Made by a program: the position numbers and the translations under genes. From Phycisphaerales bacterium AB-hyl4 (GTDB lineage: Bacteria > Planctomycetota > Phycisphaerae > Phycisphaerales > Phycisphaeraceae): DNA of 64,000 bases. Below, one piece after another: positions 1 to 9,213 of the stretch; within the stretch, counting starts at the first letter, position 1; each line of letters begins with the position of its first letter. The notes beneath the pieces are model-generated. The model was not told the DNA's origin. It did not search any database and saw nothing but the letters and a program-made list of their open reading frames with translations. The stretch lies in the NCBI GenBank assembly GCA_041821185.1, contig JBGUBD010000006.1, forward strand, positions 62,001 to 126,000, in the 5' to 3' direction.

Positions 1-709
1 GAGTTGATCTCGCAGCCCGCTTACGTTGCAGTGATGGTCGGTATTCCCGAGTTGGCGAACCTCCGGCGCCTGCTCATGCCGAAGCCCCTGATCGCGATTG
101 AGGAACTGATCGCTACGTACGAGAAGAACAACGCCAGCACGGGCCGGGCCAAGCAGCGGGCGCTTTACCTCATCCTCGACGCAAGCTCGGTGATCTCGAA
201 CGTTTGCTCGTCGATGAGTTCCGCGACCTGGCCTATGGCGAAACGAACTTTAGCGATGAGCTTGATGACCATCGCACATTCAAATTCGCCAGCCGGATCA
301 GTCATCAACTCGGCTACAGTTTCGCATGTCGGCTGGTCGAGCATTTTCGTCGTGGCGAGCTGTTGGAGAGTCTGAAATCAGTCGCTTCGCTGGGCCCGGT
401 CGCATTGGGCGTTGCGCCATACATCGCTGCGATGAAGACACAGCACAAGGACGAACCACTGTTGCAGGCGACGGCCGCACGCTTCGCCTGTGCTCAGGAT
501 CAGATCGGCCGAAGCGGCAAGCGTGCCTGTATACCTACACCGACGTACGGCATCGCCTTCGTCAGAACGCACTCGACGGGGCTCGAAAGTGGACGTGGGA
601 AGCGGCGTTTGGTGAGCTTTGGCGACTGTGCGACACGCTCCTGCCAAAGCCGACGGAGCATCGCGACGACATTCCCCGCCGGCCAGCCGTTGAACATTCG
701 GCCGCTTGA
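1..709 (+). pseudogene. Decayed glycosyltransferase-like gene (5' end outside window)
   Basis: Homology-like sequence runs through three plus-strand frames in turn: frame 1 to about 200, frame 3 from about 204 to 530, and frame 2 from about 530 to 700. No single frame stays open. The middle part reads as a coherent protein (LGPVALGVAPYIAAMK, then an Ala/Arg-rich helix), followed by a broken Thr-Tyr-Thr-Asp-Val segment. That segment resembles the start of the GT4 domain in planctomycete PHP-glycosyltransferase proteins. The family name comes from recalled similarity, so it is tentative. The frame changes indicate a pseudogene. It ends convergently against the sensor kinase on the other strand. 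Confidence 0.45.
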
Positions 710-734
710 TCGGGACGATACAGGCCTTTGTGGA

Positions 735-3569
735 TCAATCGCACTTGCGGCGCAAGATTGCTGGATCGAATTGCCGTATCGCTGTCAGCAGTTCGTGTGA
801 CTGGCCTGTCTTCGTGAGATAGACAGCTGCGCCGGCTTCGATCATGGCTTTCGCCCGGTCTTCTTCAGCGTACATTGACAGGCCAATGATACGGATATGC
901 GGCTGACCGGCGTGGATGATGCGTGTCGCTTCCACGCCATCCATCTGTGGCATTGAAAAATCCATCAGGATGACGTCCGGGCAAAGTTGGCGCACCCCGG
1001 CGACCGCTTCGATACCATCCGCCGCTTGGCCGACGACTTCGATGTCAGGCTCTGCTTCCAGTAATGACCCGAGGCCTTGGCGCATGACCGCGTGATCGTC
1101 GACGATCAAAACCCGAATGCTGCTTCCGTCTGTTGCATGGGCAGCGGGCGTCTTGAATGGCTCGGATACGCCAGTGTGTAGTGTTGCCGAGTGTGAGCCG
1201 GGCACGGCAGGGCTTGCCTGATCCGTCAGCAACGGGACGAACAGCGTGAAACGCGTGCCGCGGTCGATGGCGCTGTCGACTTCCATGCGCCCGCCGAGGT
1301 GATCCAATCGCTCACGGATGCTGAAAAGGCCGAAGCTGGTACGCTCCGGATCCGTGTCGCTGATGACTGCTTTGAAATCGAACCCCACGCCCTGATCTTC
1401 AACCACGACGCGAAGCTGTTGGTTGTCGTACTGACTCAGACTCACGACAACCTGTTTCACGCCGGCATGCTTGGCAACGTTAAGCAGCAGTTCACGGACC
1501 ACTTCGTAGATCAACAGCTTGATGTCGTCACGGTCGATGGGCGTGAAATCATCGACATTCAGTTCGACCGCCAGGCCGTGCTTGTCCTTCATCGAGCGGG
1601 CGAGCCAGTTCAGTCCAGCGGAGAGGCCCGCCTCGTGCAGGATGGGTGGCGACAGTTCGACGGTGAGTGATCGCGAAGCGTTGATCGATTCGTTCAACAG
1701 CGATTCGAGCTGCGCGACATCCTGATTATTCTTGGGCAGATGCTTAGCCAGAATCGCCAGTCTGAAACTGGCACCGACGAGGATTTGCTGAAGGTGATCG
1801 TGCAGAATTTTCGCCAGCCGCTGTCGTTCGCGATGTTCAGTCAAGGTCAGTTGTGACGTCAGGCGGACGAGTTGGTCGGCCCGGTGTTGCAGTTCGATGG
1901 TTCGCTCACGGACGCGCTGTTCCAGTTCATCACGCGATCGCCGGAGGTCTTCTTCCGCGAGTTTGCGGTCATGCACATCGAAGACCGAGCCGATGTAGCC
2001 GAGCCATTCGCCTTTCGCGCTGAAACGGGGCCGACCCGCATCGATCGCCCAGCGGTACTGGCCGTCGTGACGGCGGAGGCGATAGTCGAACGAGAAGGGC
2101 TCGGTGTTTTCGGCGGCGCCAAGAAACGTGCGAATTGCCCGCTCGCGATCCTCCGGATGCACCGCCTGAGTCCATCCCAAGCCAAGGGCATGGTCTTCGC
2201 TCTGCCCGGTGTACTCGAACCAGCCTCGACTGAGGAACACGGCTTGATTGTCCCTGTCAGTGATCCAGAGCATGGCGGGCGCGGTGTCCGCCATCATGCG
2301 AAACCGCTGTTCGCTTTCGCGCAGCGCTTCCTCGGCCTGATGGCGTTCGGTGAGATCGAACATCGAGCCGATCATGCGGTACGCGGTGCCCGTGTCATCG
2401 CGGGCGATGTAGCCGCGATCCAGAAACATCGCATATGAGCCGTCACGTTTGCGGAAGCGATATTCCGCGGACCAGCTGTCCCGGCCGCCATTGATCGCTG
2501 CCTCCATGCCTTTGACCACCCGCTTTTGATCCTGAGGGTGGATGGCATTTTCCCACTGTTCGATCGTCGAGCCGAACTGCTCCTTTGTGTAGCCGAACTG
2601 CGTCACAATCGCGTCGTTCCAATCAAGGTGATTGGCTACCATATCCCAATCATAGATCAGATCGTTTGTCGCGAGATTGACCAGTCGGAAGCGTTCTTCG
2701 TTCTCGCGCAGTGCTTCCTGGGCGATTTTCAGGTCGTGCACGTCGGTGGCGGTTCCGAACCATTTGATCGTTCCGTCGGTTTCGGTCATCGGCGTGGCGC
2801 GGCTGAGATGCCAGCGCATCGAGCCGTCTGCCATTCGAATGCGATGTTCGCATGCATATATGCCGCCGGTTGTGATCGCGTTTTGCCACGCCGCAATGGT
2901 GCGATCCTCGTCTTCGGCATGCAGCGCGGGTTGCCATTGCCAGTTCCCATCCGCGTCTTGTTTAATCCCAGCGAAGTCTTGGACGCGGGAGTTGTAATAC
3001 TCGACCACGCCGTCGGCGTTGGCGGTCCAGACCAGTTGCGGCATCGCGTCGGCGAGCTGACGAAAGCGCTTTTCGCTTTTCCGCAGACGCCGCTCAGCCT
3101 GAATTTTGTCGGTGATTTCCGTGCAAGGGCAAAACACGCCGGCGACGTCGCCGCGCTCGTCACGAATCGGTGTATAGGAGAAGTCGAAGTGTGTTTCTTC
3201 CGGGTAGCCGTGGCGGTGCATGATCAGATGAATATCGTCCATGTAAATGGACTCGCCGGCGTAGGCACGGTCGACCAGCGGGGTCAGATCATCGACGATT
3301 TCTTCCCAGACCTTCAGGAACGGTTGGCCCAGAGCTTTGGGATGCTTTTGCCCAAGGATCTCCGCATAGCGGTCGTTGTAGAGCAGTGCATGGTCGGGGC
3401 CCCAGAGGGCGAACATCGCCTGGTTGGATCCGAGCATCACGCTGACGAGTGTGCGCAGCGGCTGAGGCCAGTGCTTCGGAGGCCCGATGGCCGTGGCTGT
3501 CCAATCGTGCGAGCGGAGCCGTTGGCCCATCTCGCCGCCCCCGGCTAAAAACGAATAATCATCAGCCAT
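735..3569 (-). CDS. Multi-PAS hybrid sensor histidine kinase with C-terminal receiver
   Basis: A 944-residue predicted cytosolic kinase with no clear membrane helix. Four PAS/PAC units fill roughly residues 30-540, each ending in the usual G-x-x-x-D-x-(T/H)-(D/E)-(R/K) linker. A coiled coil rich in Glu and Arg follows. The dimerisation domain is of the HisKA_3 (NarL-partner) type, with the likely phosphorylated His near 588 in the ILHDHLQQ motif. A HATPase_c domain with an EDQGVGFD box comes next. The C-terminus from about 820 is a receiver domain (VLIVDDH, phosphoacceptor Asp near 868 in LMDFSMPQMDG). There is no DNA-binding output domain, so the signal must pass to another protein. No partner regulator is adjacent, so the stimulus and target are unknown. 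Confidence 0.9.
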   Translation of the reverse strand: MADDYSFLAGGGEMGQRLRSHDWTATAIGPPKHWPQPLRTLVSVMLGSNQAMFALWGPDHALLYNDRYAEILGQKHPKALGQPFLKVWEEIVDDLTPLVDRAYAGESIYMDDIHLIMHRHGYPEETHFDFSYTPIRDERGDVAGVFCPCTEITDKIQAERRLRKSEKRFRQLADAMPQLVWTANADGVVEYYNSRVQDFAGIKQDADGNWQWQPALHAEDEDRTIAAWQNAITTGGIYACEHRIRMADGSMRWHLSRATPMTETDGTIKWFGTATDVHDLKIAQEALRENEERFRLVNLATNDLIYDWDMVANHLDWNDAIVTQFGYTKEQFGSTIEQWENAIHPQDQKRVVKGMEAAINGGRDSWSAEYRFRKRDGSYAMFLDRGYIARDDTGTAYRMIGSMFDLTERHQAEEALRESEQRFRMMADTAPAMLWITDRDNQAVFLSRGWFEYTGQSEDHALGLGWTQAVHPEDRERAIRTFLGAAENTEPFSFDYRLRRHDGQYRWAIDAGRPRFSAKGEWLGYIGSVFDVHDRKLAEEDLRRSRDELEQRVRERTIELQHRADQLVRLTSQLTLTEHRERQRLAKILHDHLQQILVGASFRLAILAKHLPKNNQDVAQLESLLNESINASRSLTVELSPPILHEAGLSAGLNWLARSMKDKHGLAVELNVDDFTPIDRDDIKLLIYEVVRELLLNVAKHAGVKQVVVSLSQYDNQQLRVVVEDQGVGFDFKAVISDTDPERTSFGLFSIRERLDHLGGRMEVDSAIDRGTRFTLFVPLLTDQASPAVPGSHSATLHTGVSEPFKTPAAHATDGSSIRVLIVDDHAVMRQGLGSLLEAEPDIEVVGQAADGIEAVAGVRQLCPDVILMDFSMPQMDGVEATRIIHAGQPHIRIIGLSMYAEEDRAKAMIEAGAAVYLTKTGQSHELLTAIRQFDPAILRRKCD

Positions 3570-3847
3570 CTCTTTGTAGAACTCGCTGGATGCTCATGCT
3601 GGACCGGTATTGAACGCATTACTGGGTTGGCAATGAGGTTAGCCAAAGTATAGCCCCGCAACGGCCATAACTCACTTGCTCCGCGTGAACACAGGAACAA
3701 GAGCGAGAAGCACGCAACCGCTCGGCCATGACAATGATATTGCCTGGACAGTCGGGCACCATCCACGGATAGATCGCCGGGCAATCAATCGCCAGTCGCT
3801 TGTGTTTTCATGCCCGACCCGAGGCGTTCAGCTGCCATGGGAGCGGC

Positions 3848-5578
3848 CTAGGGCCCGGCGGCGGTGGCAGGGGTGACGCTGAAAAGGATCGTCGCAGCGA
3901 GGGTCCCCGTGCCCAGATTGATGGTCGCACTCGGGCTCAGCAGGTTTGCGCCGGGAAACGGCTCAATGCTGCGTGCGTGCCAGCCGCGATCGTCCGCCCA
4001 GCCGGACTTGCCCGCGGGGATGAGGTAGGGCATCAGCCGACGAAGGTTGGGCAGGTTGGGCCCCATGTCGAGGCCGCCGAGGTTCAGTTGCATGGCATGG
4101 GCGTAGCCTTGGAACATCGACGGCGCGGTGGACTGCAGGTCGGCGAAGGCGAGGCGTGCCCCGGCGGGCGGGTTACCCAGGCGTTCGCGGACACGTTGGA
4201 ACTGGCTGCTTTGCGGCAGGGCGTTGCCCGGCCGAAGGGTGTGGGCATGCGCGGCGGCGACGGTTTGCACGCTCGTGCCGACGTATAGCCGATTGCTGGC
4301 GATTGCCCATGCGAAGGTGTAGTTGCCACTGGGCGTGGTGTATTGGTAGATGGTCATGCCATCGCGTTGCGTCTGCTCGACGGCGGGCTGTTCGGGGTCG
4401 TGGCCGTTGAGTTGTTCGACGAGTTGGGGCATGACTGCTTCGATCGGCCGACCGTCGCGTAACTGGTGGACGAGGCTGACGCCGGGCCCGGCGGGGCTGA
4501 TGAAGGTCGGGTCGCTGTAGAACAGCCATAGTTCGCCGAGGCCGGCGGTAAGGGCTTTGCGGATTTCAGCGTTGACCGGGTCGGCCTCGTGATGGAGTCG
4601 GTGCAGGGCATTGTCGACCGCGTTGAGGATGACTTGCGCGTCAAGCCGATAGGCCGACAGCCACGATGCGGAGCGGGGGATGGCGCGCAGTTCGCGGTCG
4701 TTGATCGGCTCAGCGTCGAAGAGGCGGGCGAGGCCTTGCCTTGGCGCGGGCGCGTCGACGAACAGTTGGCCTTGCCACAAGCGTTGTTGGAAACCGCCGG
4801 CGTAGACGGCGCGTTGCATGCCGTTGAGGTCCAGCTCCGTAATGAATGCGTCCAGATGCGAGGGGTCGACCATCAGCCCCGGCAGGGGGGCGCCGTCGCC
4901 TATCCGACGGGCGACTCGTTTGATGTTGATGTAGGCGAGCAGGGCGGGGCTGTTCATGACCTGTCGGCGGGCATGGCTGAAATGAGTATCGCGGCTAAGC
5001 GATCGCCAGACGATGTGGATATCGCGCACCTGTTGTTCGTCATAGCCGACCATCAGGCCGAGCCGTTCGCCGTCGTCAATCCAGGTAGCCGGGGTGTTGT
5101 CGTCGGTCATGGCGCGTTCCCATTGCTGGAGCGCCTGGCGGACCTGTCGGTCGTGCTGGCCGGGCTTGACGATGATGCCGATGCGTAACGTCGGTACGGC
5201 GACGTCGGGGCCGGCGCCGAGCCTTTCGGTGACGGACGCCGGGTCGCCGACGAACATGACCCACGGCCGCTGCCACAGCACGCGTTCGAGTTGGGTGATG
5301 AGGCGGAAGATCTGCCCGGCGTGTTCGCCGAGGAACATGCCCGCGATCGGCAGCAGGCCGACGACAACCTGGTCGACGTTGGTGTCGCGTCGGACCGACC
5401 CGAAATGCGACTGTTCGAACGCTTCGCCCATCGCGTCCGTGCCCTGCCAGCCGAAGTAGAGCATCGCGTCATCCGGCACGTGGTCGAGCATGAAGTCGGC
5501 CTGCACCGCGTCGGCGGCAGTCATCGCAAACGACGCGGCCACGAGTACACATACCCCAAACACGCGATCCATCAACAT
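3848..5578 (-). CDS. Secreted DUF3352-like protein of unknown function
   Basis: The longest frame opens at 5668, but ATG 5578 is preceded by a GGGGGC ribosome-binding site and starts a clear signal peptide (VFGVCVLVAASFAMTAADA), so the start is set there, giving about 576 residues. The mature part opens with DFMLDHVPDDAMLYFGW, the style of DUF3352 proteins, which score 'volume/gene' type substrates in several phyla; their role is unknown. No catalytic motif is visible. It is the last gene of a minus-strand run after murD, about 275 bases downstream of it. Expected location is periplasm or outer surface. Confidence 0.7.
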   Translation of the reverse strand: MLMDRVFGVCVLVAASFAMTAADAVQADFMLDHVPDDAMLYFGWQGTDAMGEAFEQSHFGSVRRDTNVDQVVVGLLPIAGMFLGEHAGQIFRLITQLERVLWQRPWVMFVGDPASVTERLGAGPDVAVPTLRIGIIVKPGQHDRQVRQALQQWERAMTDDNTPATWIDDGERLGLMVGYDEQQVRDIHIVWRSLSRDTHFSHARRQVMNSPALLAYINIKRVARRIGDGAPLPGLMVDPSHLDAFITELDLNGMQRAVYAGGFQQRLWQGQLFVDAPAPRQGLARLFDAEPINDRELRAIPRSASWLSAYRLDAQVILNAVDNALHRLHHEADPVNAEIRKALTAGLGELWLFYSDPTFISPAGPGVSLVHQLRDGRPIEAVMPQLVEQLNGHDPEQPAVEQTQRDGMTIYQYTTPSGNYTFAWAIASNRLYVGTSVQTVAAAHAHTLRPGNALPQSSQFQRVRERLGNPPAGARLAFADLQSTAPSMFQGYAHAMQLNLGGLDMGPNLPNLRRLMPYLIPAGKSGWADDRGWHARSIEPFPGANLLSPSATINLGTGTLAATILFSVTPATAAGP

Positions 5579-5852
5579 CGGTTGCCCCCTGCGCGGAAAA
5601 AGAAAAGTGGCTGGCGGAGAGCCCTGGCGAATCTTTAGATACTCTCGACCCCCCGCGCCCCTTGGCACGCGCAGCCTGAAAAGATTGGTCGAGACTCTCA
5701 GCCGCTGGACAGGCCTTTCAGCTTACGAGTCTAAGCAATTCTGTCGACGGCACCAATGAAAACCACGCGCGAGCGTCATCATTTTTTCGACGCAATGCAC
5801 GCTTGGGCGAAAAGCGACACTTTTCTATCGAACGGTTGAGGTGCAACCAGGG

Positions 5853-7358
5853 TCAGGACGGCGAGTTGGAGTCTGGCGTTGCAGGCACGCCGGCTTCGGT
5901 GGTCCAGCGGAGCACAGCTTCGACGAATTGCTTGCCCCGCTGCTCGAAGTGCGTGAACTGGTCCCACGATGCACAGCCGGGCGAGAGCAGGACGACGTCG
6001 CCTTGCCGGGCTCGACGGACGGTCTCGCGGACCGCGTGATCAAGCTCGCCGCAGCGGACGACCTCGGCGGGGTCATCGCGCCAGCCGGCGGCCCCACAGG
6101 ATTCGAATGAGGCGGACGGGCCGTGCACGTCCGCCCAGTCGTCGTCGGTGGTGAGCGTGGCCGCGGCGCGGGCGAGCGTGTCGCCGGTGTCGCCGATGGT
6201 GTAGATGGCTTTGCAGTGGCGTGCGGCGTGATGGGCGAGGTCGGTCAGGTCGCTTTGCTTGTCGTAGCCGCCGAGGATGACGTGGACCGTGCCGGCGGGG
6301 AAGCTGTCGATCGCGCGGCGGGCGGCGTCGGGCGTGGTCGACTTCGAGTCGTTGAAGAAGCGCACGCCGACGTGCTCGGCAGCAAACTGAAGGCGGTGCG
6401 GCAGGCCGGCGAAGTCGGCGAGCGATTCGATCAGGTGGTCGGCATTGCAAAACGGCGCGCCGGCAAAGTCGGCGGCGGCGATCGCGAGCAGGGCGTTGAT
6501 GCGGTTGTGCGCCCCCGGCACGCTCAGCGGCGGGAAGTCATCGCCGACCGGCTCGATGATCCGCTCGCGGACGCGCGTGGCCAGCGGCACGGCAAACTGC
6601 TCAGCGGGCCCGAGCACGGCCCCGTCGCCCGGACGCTGATAATCGAAAATGGCCTGCTTCGCTGCGGCGTAGCTTTCCAGTGAGCCGTGCCAGTCGAGAT
6701 GGTTCGGCTGAAGGTTGGTGACAACGGCGATGTGCGGCGACCAACTGGCCTCGCGAAGCGATTCGAGCATGAAGCTGGACAGTTCGAGCACGACCCAGTC
6801 GTGGACGTCGATCGCCTCGGCATGGCCGTCGACATGTGGCAGCAACGAGCCGCCGAGGTTGCCGCCCAGCCAGACGCAGGGCGTGCGTTCGTGTTGTTGG
6901 GCGACCGCTTTGCGCAGGATATGGCCGATCATGGCGGTGACGGTGCTCTTGCCTGCCGAGCCGGTGACGCCGATGACACGCTGGCGGTTGGGCAGGCGCT
7001 CGACGAGCAGGCGAATCTCCGTGGTCACGGGCACGCCCGCCTGCCGTGCGGCCTGCACATAGGGGTCGCGATGCGCCGGCACGGCCGGGTTGACCACAAT
7101 CAGGTCGGCGTTGGTGAAGTCGCTTTCGCGATGCTCGCCCAGGCGATAGTCCACGCCCGAAAGGTCGTCCAGCTTCGCAAGACTCTCGCTTAGCTGCTCG
7201 GCTGGCTCGCGATCGGTCAGCAGTACGCGCGCGCCTTGCCTGACGAGAAACCGCGTGACCCCCACGCCGCCGCCGAAGCGTCCGAGCCCCATGACCACCA
7301 CCCGTCGGCCGGCGACTTGCGTGAGGCGGTCGGATGTCGACGTTCGCCGTCCCGTCAT
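5853..7358 (-). CDS. murD: UDP-N-acetylmuramoyl-L-alanine--D-glutamate ligase
   Basis: Cytosolic peptidoglycan ligase adding D-glutamate to UDP-MurNAc-L-Ala with ATP. The N-terminal Rossmann-like domain (VVVMGLGRFGGGVGVTRFL) is followed by the Mur-ligase P-loop GVTGSAGKSTVTAMIG and the central motif NLQPNHLDWHGS. The C-terminal domain holds the FFNDSKSTTPDA motif and ends GDVVLLSPGCASWDQF, both diagnostic of MurD. ATG 7358 is chosen because a GAGGGGGGAACC ribosome-binding site sits just upstream; a longer frame to 7400 lacks one. It is downstream of the CvpA-like gene on the same strand, with a 72-base gap. Supports the presence of a peptidoglycan wall. Confidence 0.95.
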   Translation of the reverse strand: MTGRRTSTSDRLTQVAGRRVVVMGLGRFGGGVGVTRFLVRQGARVLLTDREPAEQLSESLAKLDDLSGVDYRLGEHRESDFTNADLIVVNPAVPAHRDPYVQAARQAGVPVTTEIRLLVERLPNRQRVIGVTGSAGKSTVTAMIGHILRKAVAQQHERTPCVWLGGNLGGSLLPHVDGHAEAIDVHDWVVLELSSFMLESLREASWSPHIAVVTNLQPNHLDWHGSLESYAAAKQAIFDYQRPGDGAVLGPAEQFAVPLATRVRERIIEPVGDDFPPLSVPGAHNRINALLAIAAADFAGAPFCNADHLIESLADFAGLPHRLQFAAEHVGVRFFNDSKSTTPDAARRAIDSFPAGTVHVILGGYDKQSDLTDLAHHAARHCKAIYTIGDTGDTLARAAATLTTDDDWADVHGPSASFESCGAAGWRDDPAEVVRCGELDHAVRETVRRARQGDVVLLSPGCASWDQFTHFEQRGKQFVEAVLRWTTEAGVPATPDSNSPS

Positions 7359-7430
7359 GGTTCCCCCCTCACTTGCGGAGGATGGTGAAGTTGCTTGCAC
7401 GCTTCGAGTCGGATGCGATTGCTCTCCCGG

Positions 7431-9101
7431 TTACTGAACCTCGAACTCAACATCGTGACTGTCGTTGGGGCCGAGGTGATAGCGTTGGATCGTGATGCCG
7501 GGGCTGACGAGGAAGTAGAGGTACAACTCGTCATCGCTGCCGATCGACGCGGGCCGGGGCAGTTGCGTGGCAGAGCGGATACGGCTGTCCAGGTCGACGC
7601 GGATTTCCTGGTCGCCGCCCGACTTCAACCAGACGTAGGCGACGGGGTCGATGCGCTGGCCTCGGTGGTCTTCGAGTTGAATGCCATGCACGCGCTCGGC
7701 GGCTTGGTGGATCTGGCCCAGCAGGGAGCGGGCGGCGCGGACGTCGGCTCGGAGGCGGACCATGCGCTGATGGCTGGGCTCGTGAATGCTGTCGACGCGG
7801 GTGGCGTCGGTGAGTCGGCCGCCGCCGCGTCGCACTTCGCCCGTGCCGGAAACGATGCTCGTGCCATCGTAGTTAAAGCGTGGGGCATAGTTCTTACTGA
7901 ACTGACGGTCCAGACGGTTCGTCTGTTCCAGCGGCCCCTCGGCCTGGCTGGGGGCGGGGCGGGTGTCAGTGTCGTCGTCCGCGTCGGCCGATTCGGTCCG
8001 CGTCGGCTGGCCGAGGGCGGCCAGCAGCGTGTCGGCCTCACTGACCGGTGAAATGCCGCGCAGCGGGTAGCGAACCTGACGGATCAGGGCGAACACCGGC
8101 TCATGGTCAGCGGGAACGATGAAAGCGAAGGCGAAGTTCGCGCTCTGGTCGCTGGTGTATGCGACCACGCGTTCGTCGAGGAAGGGGTAAAGCTCCCGCC
8201 GATCGCCGGCTACATCGTCCTTGCTGAAGGCGACGGGGAAGTTCGGTTGCAGGCGGAGTTGGTCCGTCTCGCGGCCGCGGGTGACCAGTTGCACCTGTGC
8301 CGGGCCGATGCGGATCGTGCCCCGGTCGTAACCGGCCGCGTGCTGCTCCCACTGTGTATCGAGCACGATCAACTGCTGGCCGGCCTGCTGAGCACGTTGG
8401 CCGAGCGCTTCGGCCAGGTTTTCAGGCAGCGCTTCGCCGGGCAGGCGGTATTCGATGAGTTGCTGAATCTCGACCATGTCCGGATCGACGACAAGCGACG
8501 CGTGCTCGTCATAGCGGAAGCGGAACAAGGCGGACTGGGCAACCAGGTTCGGCCGATGTGTTTCCAGGCTCGCCGGCGTGCCCCAGGGGGCGAACGCGCC
8601 GCTTGAGAGCCCGCCGAAGAAACCCGCCGCCAGCTGGTCGGCCGGCACCCAGAGGTCGCTGCCGGTTTTCTGTGGCCGATCATCGGGGCCGATGCTGTAA
8701 GGCTGGTAGCCGCCCAATGACATGGGCAAGGGCATGAAGCCGATGCCGATGATCATCACGCCCGCCGTCAGCAAGCCGCTGGCCAGCCCGCAAAGCCCGC
8801 CGCCGATGAGGTTGGCCAGGTTCTGAAACTGCGCATTGCCCGGCACGAACTTGTCCAGCATCGTGCGAATCAACGAGAGGCAGATGATGAACAGACTAAC
8901 GAGCGAAATGCCCCAGGCGTAATGGCTCGCCACCGTGCCCGTGCCCAGCAGCCAGTATGCGGCCGGCTCCCACAGCGCAAACGCCAGCGCGCCCGCCGCG
9001 ACCACCGCCGCCAGGTGCAGAAATGCGGAGAAAAGCCCCTGCGTGTACCAGTAGAACGCCATCATGCCGACGAAACCAACGACGATCAGGTTGGTGATCA
9101 T
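7431..9101 (-). CDS. CvpA-family membrane protein with large C-terminal extension
   Basis: A 556-residue protein. The first 140 residues contain four hydrophobic helices, with the CvpA-like pattern of short loops and a Gly-rich last helix (IGGGLCGLASGLLTAGVMIIG). The remainder, about 400 residues, is hydrophilic and rich in Arg, Gln and Asp, with no family I recognise. It probably projects from the membrane. It lies between the GspE-like gene and murD on the same strand. CvpA proteins affect colicin V export and envelope integrity in Enterobacteria; the role here is unknown. The C-terminal extension is much longer than classical CvpA (about 160 residues). Confidence 0.75.
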   Translation of the reverse strand: MITNLIVVGFVGMMAFYWYTQGLFSAFLHLAAVVAAGALAFALWEPAAYWLLGTGTVASHYAWGISLVSLFIICLSLIRTMLDKFVPGNAQFQNLANLIGGGLCGLASGLLTAGVMIIGIGFMPLPMSLGGYQPYSIGPDDRPQKTGSDLWVPADQLAAGFFGGLSSGAFAPWGTPASLETHRPNLVAQSALFRFRYDEHASLVVDPDMVEIQQLIEYRLPGEALPENLAEALGQRAQQAGQQLIVLDTQWEQHAAGYDRGTIRIGPAQVQLVTRGRETDQLRLQPNFPVAFSKDDVAGDRRELYPFLDERVVAYTSDQSANFAFAFIVPADHEPVFALIRQVRYPLRGISPVSEADTLLAALGQPTRTESADADDDTDTRPAPSQAEGPLEQTNRLDRQFSKNYAPRFNYDGTSIVSGTGEVRRGGGRLTDATRVDSIHEPSHQRMVRLRADVRAARSLLGQIHQAAERVHGIQLEDHRGQRIDPVAYVWLKSGGDQEIRVDLDSRIRSATQLPRPASIGSDDELYLYFLVSPGITIQRYHLGPNDSHDVEFEVQ

Positions 9102-9112
9102 GACTGCCTCCC

Positions 9113-9212
9113 AATGGAGAATTTCGGATTTGGGATTTCGAATTTCGAATGCGTCAGCCGCGATCGCTGCCCCTATTCGAACTCTGAAATCCCGAAATTC
9201 GAAACGCCCTTT
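9113..9212. repeat. Inverted cluster of TTCGAATTTCG-type short repeats
   Basis: The spacer between the GspE-like stop and the CvpA-like start carries reiterated GGATTTCGAATTTCGAA-type words near 9122-9150. The reverse-complement version (GAAATCCCGAAATTCGAAAC) lies near 9185-9206. The two arms could fold into an imperfect hairpin. Similar but different words recur in inverted pairs at 12.3, 20.4, 20.7 and 21.7 kb. Confidence 0.6.
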
Positions 9213-9213
9213 G